Shown here: piece by piece, positions 7,237 through 12,258 of the stretch | How positions within the stretch are numbered: position 1 is the stretch's first letter | How the letters are laid out: every line of letters starts with the position of its first letter | NCBI GenBank assembly: GCA_012519875.1 | Contig: JAAYPL010000043.1 | Span: forward strand, 1-12,258 | DNA from: Clostridiaceae bacterium | GTDB taxonomy: Bacteria > Bacillota > Clostridia > Saccharofermentanales > UBA5734 | DNA: 12,258 nucleotides | Direction: 5' to 3' | Position numbers and translations under genes: made by a program | The notes under the pieces: generated by a model | Told to the model about the DNA's origin: nothing | The model's database searches: none | Seen by the model: only the letters and a program-made list of their open reading frames with translations

Positions 7237-8790
7237 ATGACAATGCTCAGGAACAGGCCGGTTGCCCTTCTTGTTCTGGATGGTTTCGGTTATAACCCGT
7301 CGGACATAGGAAATGCTGTTAAGGCTGCCCGGACGCCCAATATTGATCGTTTCCGTCAACATTTTCCCCATACATTGATCAAGACCTCCGGGTTGGATGT
7401 CGGTTTGCCGGATGGACAGATGGGAAACTCCGAAGTCGGGCATACCAATATCGGCGCAGGCCGAATTGTCTATCAGGAACTGACCCGGATTACCCAAGCC
7501 GTTGAGAACGGAGAATTGGCGAAAAATCCGGCTTTGGCAGCTGCTTTGGCGAATTGTCATGAGCATGGTTCCGCGCTTCATTTGCTTGGCCTGCTTTCGG
7601 ACGGCGGCGTGCACAGTCACAATACGCATCTTTATGCTCTATTGGAGATGGCTCGTCGATCCGGTCTCAAGAAAGTCTATGTTCATTGTTTTTATGATGG
7701 CCGTGATGTGCCGCCCGACTCCGGTAAACGTTACACGGAAGAGCTGGAAGCGCAGCTTCGCGCGATCGGTGCGGGCGAGATTGCCACGATTATGGGCCGC
7801 TACTACGCAATGGACAGGGATAACCGCTGGGAGCGGGTTGAGAAAGCCTATCGGGCCATGGTGTTGGGTGAAGGCGTTGTGGCCGAGGATGCGGTTCAAG
7901 GTGTGGCTGCGTCCTATGAGGCAGGTGTAACGGACGAATTTATCCTGCCAACGGTCATCAGGCGTGACGGCCGACCCATTGCCACGATTGCCGCCTATGA
8001 TTCGGTTATCTTCTTCAATTTTCGTCCGGACCGCGCCCGTGAAATCACCCGGTCTTTCATGCAGCCGGACTTTAGCGGATTTGAGCGCCCCAATGGTCAG
8101 ATACCACTTTACTATGTAACCATGACCCAATATGATGTTTTGTTCGATCATTACCCCGGACTGCATGTTGCTTACCGTCCGGAGAACCTGAGCAATACTT
8201 TTGGCCAGTACATATCTGATTTGGGCTTGACACAACTTCGGATTGCCGAGACCGAAAAATATCCTCATGTGACCTTTTTCTTCAATGGCGGCACCGAATC
8301 GGAATATCCCGGTGAAGATCGTATCATGATTCCGTCCCCCAAGGTTGCCACCTATGATCTGCAACCCGAGATGAGCGCGCCGCAGGTTGCCGCCGAGGCG
8401 GTACGCCGGATTGAATCGGAACGGTATGATGCCATTATTCTTAATTTTGCCAATTGCGACATGGTTGGCCATACAGGCTTTTTTACAGCTGCCGTCAAAG
8501 CCGTCGAAGCTGTCGATGAAGGGGTCGGGCGCGTGGTTGACGCGGTTTTGGCCCAGGGAGGCGTTGCCTTGATCACAGCTGACCACGGCAACGCGGAGCA
8601 GATGATTGACCCGATTCGTGGAGGCCCTTTTACTGCTCATACCAATCTGCCCGTTGAATTGATGGTTGTCGGAGCAGGGAATTTCAAGTTGCGCGAGGGC
8701 CGTCTGGCCGATGTGGCTCCAACTATGCTGGACCTGATGGAACTGCCGATTCCGACTGAAATGACCGGCCAAAGTCTAATAATCAGGTGA
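7237..8790 (+). CDS. gpmI: 2,3-bisphosphoglycerate-independent phosphoglycerate mutase
   Basis: 517 residues, the usual length for iPGM. It converts 3-phosphoglycerate to 2-phosphoglycerate using two Mn ions and a phosphoserine intermediate. Alkaline-phosphatase-like metal sites are visible: D15 (LVLDGFG), catalytic S65 in MGNSEVGH, D408 and H412 (DMVGHTG), D449/H450 (ADHGN) and H468 (AHTNLPVE). Substrate residues include H126 (GGVHSH), D154/R156 (YDGRD), R188 (GRYYAMDRDNRW), R263/R266 (FRPDR) and K341. The ATG at 7237 is chosen because AGGAG at 7224-7228 is 8 bases ahead; an in-frame ATG at 7213 would leave the ribosome site inside the gene. It lies 27 bases after pgk-tpi with no terminator between, so the two are one operon carrying consecutive glycolytic steps. 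gapA and eno are not in the window. Confidence 0.97.
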   Translation: MTMLRNRPVALLVLDGFGYNPSDIGNAVKAARTPNIDRFRQHFPHTLIKTSGLDVGLPDGQMGNSEVGHTNIGAGRIVYQELTRITQAVENGELAKNPALAAALANCHEHGSALHLLGLLSDGGVHSHNTHLYALLEMARRSGLKKVYVHCFYDGRDVPPDSGKRYTEELEAQLRAIGAGEIATIMGRYYAMDRDNRWERVEKAYRAMVLGEGVVAEDAVQGVAASYEAGVTDEFILPTVIRRDGRPIATIAAYDSVIFFNFRPDRAREITRSFMQPDFSGFERPNGQIPLYYVTMTQYDVLFDHYPGLHVAYRPENLSNTFGQYISDLGLTQLRIAETEKYPHVTFFFNGGTESEYPGEDRIMIPSPKVATYDLQPEMSAPQVAAEAVRRIESERYDAIILNFANCDMVGHTGFFTAAVKAVEAVDEGVGRVVDAVLAQGGVALITADHGNAEQMIDPIRGGPFTAHTNLPVELMVVGAGNFKLREGRLADVAPTMLDLMELPIPTEMTGQSLIIR

Positions 8791-8820
8791 CGGCCGTTTT
8801 CACGAATTTTGGCGCGATGC

Positions 8821-8849
8821 TTGCTTTCCGGCGATCTCTATGCTAAAAT
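8821..8849 (+). promoter_or_regulatory. Promoter of rpmB with extended -10
   Basis: -35 TTGCTT (8821-8826), 17-base spacer, -10 TAAAAT (8844-8849), preceded by TGC to make an extended -10. It lies 31 bases after the gpmI stop. Transcription would start near 8856, giving a leader of about 35 bases. I see no convincing terminator between gpmI and this promoter, so read-through from the glycolytic operon is also possible. Confidence 0.65.
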
Positions 8850-8858
8850 CCCATTTGC

Positions 8859-8876
8859 GCGTTTTATTTGAAACGC
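8859..8876 (+). promoter_or_regulatory. Leader hairpin directly before the rpmB ribosome site
   Basis: GCGTTTT (8859-8865) can pair with GAAACGC (8870-8876) around a 4-base loop (six Watson-Crick pairs and one G-T wobble). It fills nearly the whole predicted leader and abuts the ribosome site AAGGAGG (8877-8883). It could stabilise the mRNA or tune translation. No regulator is known to me for this structure. Confidence 0.4.
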
Positions 8877-8890
8877 AAGGAGGTGTTCAA

Positions 8891-9088
8891 ATGGCGAAGT
8901 GTGATATCTGTCAAAAAGGCATATTTTTCGGCAGGAAAATCCGCATAACCCGTTCCCAGATTTCCCGCCGCGCGCTGACCCGGCAAAAGCCGAACGTCCG
9001 CAAGGTCAAAGTCATCGTTGACGGTGTTCCCGCAACCAAGCACGTCTGCACCAGATGTCTCCGCTCCGGTTTGGTCCAGCGTGCCTGA
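8891..9088 (+). CDS. rpmB: Large-subunit ribosomal protein bL28, zinc-binding type
   Basis: 65 residues, a normal length for bL28. It is strongly basic, with the MAKCDICQKG start and the N-terminal RSQISRRALTRQ stretch that contacts 23S rRNA. Four cysteines form two CxxC pairs (C4, C7, C53, C56), marking the zinc-binding version, as opposed to the cysteine-free paralogue that some Gram-positive bacteria use when zinc is scarce. The start at 8891 is fixed by AAGGAGG at 8877-8883; an in-frame ATG at 8840 lies inside the promoter. It appears to be a single-gene unit between its own promoter and a terminator. Confidence 0.95.
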   Translation: MAKCDICQKGIFFGRKIRITRSQISRRALTRQKPNVRKVKVIVDGVPATKHVCTRCLRSGLVQRA

Positions 9089-9120
9089 TCCGGTGGTTGT
9101 ATTGTTGCGTTGACCTTGAA

Positions 9121-10347
9121 TCATCCAGAAAAAATACGGCTTTTTGAGGAACCGGCTATGGCCGGATCCTTTTTATTTTCGGCTGTGATTGTGGGAAATT
9201 GGTTGAACAGCCTTCGCACAAACAGGATATTGTTTTGGAATTTCTCATCTTGTCTTATATCGATCAGTCGGATCGAAGTCTGGCCCGTACCGGCGTGGAG
9301 AACCTGATGATCAGCCACACAAATGGCCAAATCCGCCGGCCGAGCAGGGTCCCCATGATTGCTTTTTAAAAAAATCAGATCTCCGGGCAAAACAGCTGTC
9401 AGATCATAAAGACCGGTTTGTTCATCGGTTTCCAACCGGACGGGATTGCCTGACTTGGCCATATCTTCAAGCAGGTGAGGCAGTGTAATCCCATTGACCA
9501 GGGCCGCCAGACGCGCAATGCCGACAGTTGAAATGCCATAAACCGACTGGCCGTTCGGCAAATATGTGATCTGGTTAAACGCCAAAGCTGTGCTGCAAAA
9601 ATAGCGCTCGCCGTCAGCAACCTGTTGGATCTGTCCGTCAGAAGGCAAAACAATCATGCCGCTTTCGCTGAGCCAGCCCATCTGGCCGTCCGGCAAAGCA
9701 ACGCGGGCGATCCCGTTGCCTCGATAATCGGCAAACAGAACGGTGCCCATCGGCACTTCGACCAGCAAGGTTCCCTGCCGGGCGTGAGAAAGGATCCGCT
9801 TGGTGGTTTCCGCCACCACCATCTTGTTTTGATAAAGGTTCGGCTCAATCGCCTCGCGTCCATCGATCAAATCCGTTGTGCGCATAAATCCGGTCGTACC
9901 GTCGGCCAGTCTGACCGACACAAAACCATAATGGCTGTCGTCACCGGTCAGCCAAACCGGTTCATTGTATAGCGCCTGGGTTACGCGATCGGCTTTTATA
10001 TCCCCTGCGGCAAAAATGTCTGCAACCGGCTTGAGCACGACCCGGACATTCCGGCCGTAAAGGAGTCCCACCGGTTCAGGGCTGTCCACCTTGTCGCGGA
10101 AGAAAAATGCCTGAAGACGATTGATGGCAGTGGGTGCGGCCCAAAAGACCAGCAGAGCGACCAAAAGGAGGATGATTAAAGGAAGCAACCAAGGTGGCAG
10201 GCCGGAACGGGGTTGCGTGACGTAAAGATTTTTCTCGGCTCGGCTCCAGTGCTCTTCGATTTTTCGCGCCGGCTGAAAACCTTTGCGTATTCTTCGCGCA
10301 TTAAGGTGGCGATCTCGTCTTTTTTGAAAGAAACTATGCTTTGACAT
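9121..10347 (-). CDS. Membrane-anchored double-SH3b protein with an inactive NlpC/P60 domain
   Basis: 408 residues. A basic N-terminus (1-48) is followed by one membrane segment (~52-70), so the rest should face the wall. Two SH3b-like regions follow: ~98-163 with GFVSVRLADGTTGFM, and ~175-236 with ARVALPDGQMGWLSESG. Residues ~245-365 follow the NlpC/P60 layout: the G-I-T-L-P block (286-290), PGDLIFL (321-327), and HA (351-352). The catalytic Cys of the usual DCSG is replaced by Thr274 (STVG, 273-276), and the catalytic His of the usual HVGIY by Asp339 (DLAIC). The third polar residue, His351, remains. Peptidase activity is therefore unlikely, and a wall-binding or scaffold role is inferred. 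GGAG lies 7 bases before the ATG, inside acpS, whose end it overlaps by 14 bases. The last ~50 bases contain the terminator of the convergent rpmB. Confidence 0.85.
   Translation of the reverse strand: MSKHSFFQKRRDRHLNARRIRKGFQPARKIEEHWSRAEKNLYVTQPRSGLPPWLLPLIILLLVALLVFWAAPTAINRLQAFFFRDKVDSPEPVGLLYGRNVRVVLKPVADIFAAGDIKADRVTQALYNEPVWLTGDDSHYGFVSVRLADGTTGFMRTTDLIDGREAIEPNLYQNKMVVAETTKRILSHARQGTLLVEVPMGTVLFADYRGNGIARVALPDGQMGWLSESGMIVLPSDGQIQQVADGERYFCSTALAFNQITYLPNGQSVYGISTVGIARLAALVNGITLPHLLEDMAKSGNPVRLETDEQTGLYDLTAVLPGDLIFLKSNHGDPARPADLAICVADHQVLHAGTGQTSIRLIDIRQDEKFQNNILFVRRLFNQFPTITAENKKDPAIAGSSKSRIFSG
9148..9174 (+). terminator. Rho-independent terminator of rpmB
   Basis: GGAACCGGC (9148-9156) pairs with GCCGGATCC (9161-9169) around TATG, with a single A-A mismatch, followed by TTTTT (9170-9174) and then ATTTT. 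It begins 60 bases after the rpmB stop and lies inside the 3' end of the convergent minus-strand gene. On the minus strand the hairpin is not followed by a T-run, so it should act only on plus-strand transcripts. Confidence 0.8.
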
Positions 10348-10795
10348 CTTGAGGCTCCGGTTCGGCCGGACTGCAGGTCAGCAGACAAAAGGCCAACGCC
10401 ATGTGGCGTTCGTGACTCAGGCTGATGACCGCTGACAGTCCGTTTAACGCGTCGAACACCTGAAGAGCGTGGCCGGAAAGATGAATGTGCGGAGATCCGT
10501 CTGCGGCGCGTTTTATTTCGATTTCGGTCCAGGCGACCCCCTGATGTCCGAACCCCGTACCCAATGCCTTGGCGACAGCCTCTTTCGCGGCAAAACGTGC
10601 GGCAAGGGAAGCAGCGGCAGGATGAGTCAACCCGCCTTCGCGAAAACAGTCACGCTGCTCCTGCGGCGTAAAAACCCGATTGAGAAAAGGATCTCCTAAT
10701 CGTTTGACTGCATCATGTATTCGATTGATATCAACCAGATCGGTTCCGCAACGAATGATCGGAAACCGAAAGGATGATTCGGAATTTTCTTTCAT
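10334..10795 (-). CDS. acpS: Holo-[acyl-carrier-protein] synthase
   Basis: 153 residues. It moves 4'-phosphopantetheine from CoA to a serine of apo-ACP, making the active carrier for fatty-acid synthesis. The family signature is complete: GTDLVDINRI with Mg-binding D19, ARFAAKEAVAKALGTG with E72, W89-EIEI, G100-SPHIHLSG, and ISLSHERHMALAF near the C-terminus. It is longer than the typical ~120-130 residues because of about 10 extra N-terminal residues and a polar C-terminal tail (~142-153). That tail is partly encoded in the overlap with the next gene. It overlaps the upstream dnaI-like gene by 4 bases (ATGA), so translation is probably coupled. An AAGG lies a few bases before the ATG. Confidence 0.95.
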   Translation of the reverse strand: MKENSESSFRFPIIRCGTDLVDINRIHDAVKRLGDPFLNRVFTPQEQRDCFREGGLTHPAAASLAARFAAKEAVAKALGTGFGHQGVAWTEIEIKRAADGSPHIHLSGHALQVFDALNGLSAVISLSHERHMALAFCLLTCSPAEPEPQDVKA

Positions 10796-11811
10796 GACCG
10801 GCCTTTCTTTTTTTTTCGACTCAACACCAGGCGCACGTCATCGCCAAAGAAGCGATAAATGGCGAATCCGCCCATTAAACGGCTCAACAGGCGCTCGTCG
10901 TAGGTATCACGCAAGGTGGCCGGATCCGCATTGCTGGATATGATGGTTTTTCGGTCCGGGAGCGCGCGGGCGTCGATGACCGATAATAAATCGGCGTAAC
11001 GTGAGGCCGCGCCGGCCTCGGTGCCAAGGTCATCGATCAGGAGCAGATCGCAATTCATCAGGCTGTCGTACAGTGCAACGGCTTTTTCCAAGCGGATGAT
11101 GTCCGGGTTGAAGGTCGCCAACATGGTCCGGTGCTCCTGCATGGCGGCAAAAAGCTGCGGCGCAGGCATGTAGAGCACGGAGCGCCCCTGATTGAGCATT
11201 TCTTTTGCGATACAGGCCATCAGAAAGGTTTTGCCGGTACCGGGCTTGCCTACGAATAACAGATTGCGCGTTTCAGGGTGATCAAAAGCCGCGATAAAGC
11301 GCCGGCTGGCCTGTTTGAGCCCGAGAATCTGCTGGCGTGGCGACAAATCCGATTGATAACGGCTCGGATCGGGTTGGTCGGAAAAAAGTCCGGCATCAAA
11401 GGTGGCAAATGAATGGCTTTCGATCTGACGCAAATTAGCATTGGCGCTCAGGAGCGGGATGAGGATTTTTCGATAACAGCTGCACTGTCGTTGCTGAATC
11501 ATACCGGTGTCTTGGCAAAGAGGGCAGTTAAAAATGATTTGATCATAATGAGGATCGGTCTTTGACTCCTGCAGCAACCGCAGGCGCGCGTCCAAAAGAC
11601 GGTTCTTTTCGGCCGCGGCCCGACGTGGTCGGCCGGGATCGACGGATTCCATCAACAAGTCGGCACCGGCTGCGGCAATGGCACGATCCAGCTCGGCCAG
11701 TTCCGGCAGGCGAGCATGCAGGGTGAGAACCCGTTGATCCCGGTCGTATTCGGCTTGCTGCCGACGCCGTTCGTATTCTCGGGCCACCGCCCGTGCAATG
11801 GATGACTGCAT
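10792..11811 (-). CDS. Replicative helicase loader, DnaC/DnaI-type AAA+ ATPase
   Basis: 339 residues. The N-terminal half is charged and partly helical (1-85), followed by a zinc-finger-like cluster C96, C99, C110 and C112, as in DnaI. The AAA+ module has Walker A GKPGTGKT (188-195), Walker B LLLIDD (256-261), sensor-1 Asn294 (ISSN), and an arginine-finger region ERLLSRL (306-312). Such loaders put the hexameric DnaB/DnaC helicase on the origin in the cytoplasm. The start codon shares one base with the stop of the upstream dnaD-like gene (TAATG), with AAAGG 8 bases ahead. The DnaD-loader pair is the usual primosome arrangement in Bacillota and supports the call. Naming varies (dnaC versus dnaI), so I leave the symbol empty. 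Confidence 0.93.
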   Translation of the reverse strand: MQSSIARAVAREYERRRQQAEYDRDQRVLTLHARLPELAELDRAIAAAGADLLMESVDPGRPRRAAAEKNRLLDARLRLLQESKTDPHYDQIIFNCPLCQDTGMIQQRQCSCYRKILIPLLSANANLRQIESHSFATFDAGLFSDQPDPSRYQSDLSPRQQILGLKQASRRFIAAFDHPETRNLLFVGKPGTGKTFLMACIAKEMLNQGRSVLYMPAPQLFAAMQEHRTMLATFNPDIIRLEKAVALYDSLMNCDLLLIDDLGTEAGAASRYADLLSVIDARALPDRKTIISSNADPATLRDTYDERLLSRLMGGFAIYRFFGDDVRLVLSRKKKKGRS

Positions 11812-12258
11812 TATAATAACCTTTCTTTTTCGCCTGAACTTGAGGCAGAGCGAATCTCCGGATTGTTTCCGAGATCACTGAACTCCAGTTGCTGCGACTG
11901 GTTTTCGACCGGAGGCGTGTGACCTGCGGTTACATCTTCATAAAACTCGTTGAGAAAATCTTCGGTATAGTTCCGTTGCTGGAAATTGCCGATGTTACCG
12001 GCTTTGTTCTCTCCCTTGACGGATGCGCCGGATTTGCCGAAGCGGGCGGCTTTTTTTGATTCGTAGGCCTTAACCGCGGCTGCATCCTGCAGCTGATGGG
12101 AAAACCATTCTGTCAAAATCCGGTCGATCACTTCCAGATTGGGATTTGAGAGACGCGTGGTTTTGCGCAAAGCCAAGTCAATGATATCAAAATCATAATT
12201 GAACTGCTCGACCCATCGCGCAACGATTTCCTCGTCGTACTCGGTCATTTGACGGCGC
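11811..12258 (-). CDS. DnaD-like primosome protein, C-terminal part (5' end outside window)
   Basis: The frame has no stop up to the right edge. An ATG at 12248 exists, but the three codons before it are open and no ribosome site is visible, so this is probably the last ~149 residues of a longer gene. Numbering from that ATG: residues 1-62 match the DnaD/DnaB_2 C-terminal domain (four-helix type), with EEIVARW, the hydrophobic FDIIDLALR and the IDRILTEW block corresponding to the YxxxIxxxW motif. After a Lys/Gly-rich linker comes NFQQRNYTEDFLNEFYEDV (88-106), a short helix often found at the end of these proteins. The tail after it is acidic and low complexity. DnaD helps remodel the origin and recruits the helicase with its loader, which is the next gene. 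The N-terminal winged-helix domain cannot be checked here. Confidence 0.85.
   Translation of the reverse strand, partial: RRQMTEYDEEIVARWVEQFNYDFDIIDLALRKTTRLSNPNLEVIDRILTEWFSHQLQDAAAVKAYESKKAARFGKSGASVKGENKAGNIGNFQQRNYTEDFLNEFYEDVTAGHTPPVENQSQQLEFSDLGNNPEIRSASSSGEKERLL

Noticed and set aside
7639..8772. A 377-residue open frame on the minus strand
   Set aside because: It lies fully antisense to gpmI, whose catalytic motifs are all on the plus strand. It has no recognisable domain and no separate regulatory context.
8788..8805. Weak GTGA/TCAC hairpin just after gpmI as a terminator
   Set aside because: The stem has only four pairs and no clear T-run follows in the right place.
9105..9113. 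The 9-mer TTGCGTTGA shared with the arm at 1991-1999
   Set aside because: It occurs without its inverted partner, in the short space between two convergent genes. A single 9-base match in 12 kb is unremarkable.

Overview
The window comes from a bacterium, most likely Bacillota of the class Clostridia. The signs are a DnaD-type primosome protein next to a zinc-finger DnaC/DnaI-type helicase loader, strong AGGAGG-type ribosome sites, sigma-A-like promoters and a bL28 protein of the four-cysteine type. No taxon below class can be fixed from sequence alone. GC content is moderate, with many CCGG/GCCG words. I see no tRNA, rRNA, CRISPR array, insertion sequence or phage module. It looks like a housekeeping stretch with a few unusual proteins.

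Layout. (1) Positions 1-204 (+) hold the C-terminal tail of a gene that begins outside the window: a Thr/Pro/Ser/Glu-rich tail with an internal DNA repeat. Five bases later lies the convergent end of (2) a 572-residue minus-strand protein that joins an unknown N-terminal region, a PHP phosphoesterase of the TrpH/RNase AM type and a MutT-type Nudix hydrolase. It has its own promoter, overlaid with inverted repeats. (3) A minus-strand pair follows: a polyprenyl-phosphate glycosyltransferase (GtrB/DPM1-like GT2) and, 5 bases after it, a large GT-C-like membrane protein. Together they look like a make-lipid-sugar, transfer-outside glycosylation module.

(4) A divergent region of about 145 bases holds a good promoter and a palindrome, and drives a plus-strand glycolytic operon: a single-frame phosphoglycerate kinase-triosephosphate isomerase fusion and cofactor-independent phosphoglycerate mutase (gpmI). 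(5) rpmB (bL28) appears to be its own unit, with a promoter, a short hairpin next to the ribosome site and a rho-independent terminator. The terminator lies inside the end of the next, convergent gene.

(6) The right end is a tightly coupled minus-strand operon read from the right edge inward: a dnaD-like gene (5' end cut off), a dnaI/dnaC-like helicase loader, acpS, and a membrane-anchored double-SH3b protein. The NlpC/P60 domain of this last protein has lost its catalytic Cys and His. Each junction overlaps by 1, 4 or 14 bases.

No clear new multi-gene system such as a defence island is visible. The most unusual items are the PHP-Nudix fusion, the pseudo-NlpC/P60 protein coupled to replication and acpS genes, and the in-frame PGK-TIM fusion.
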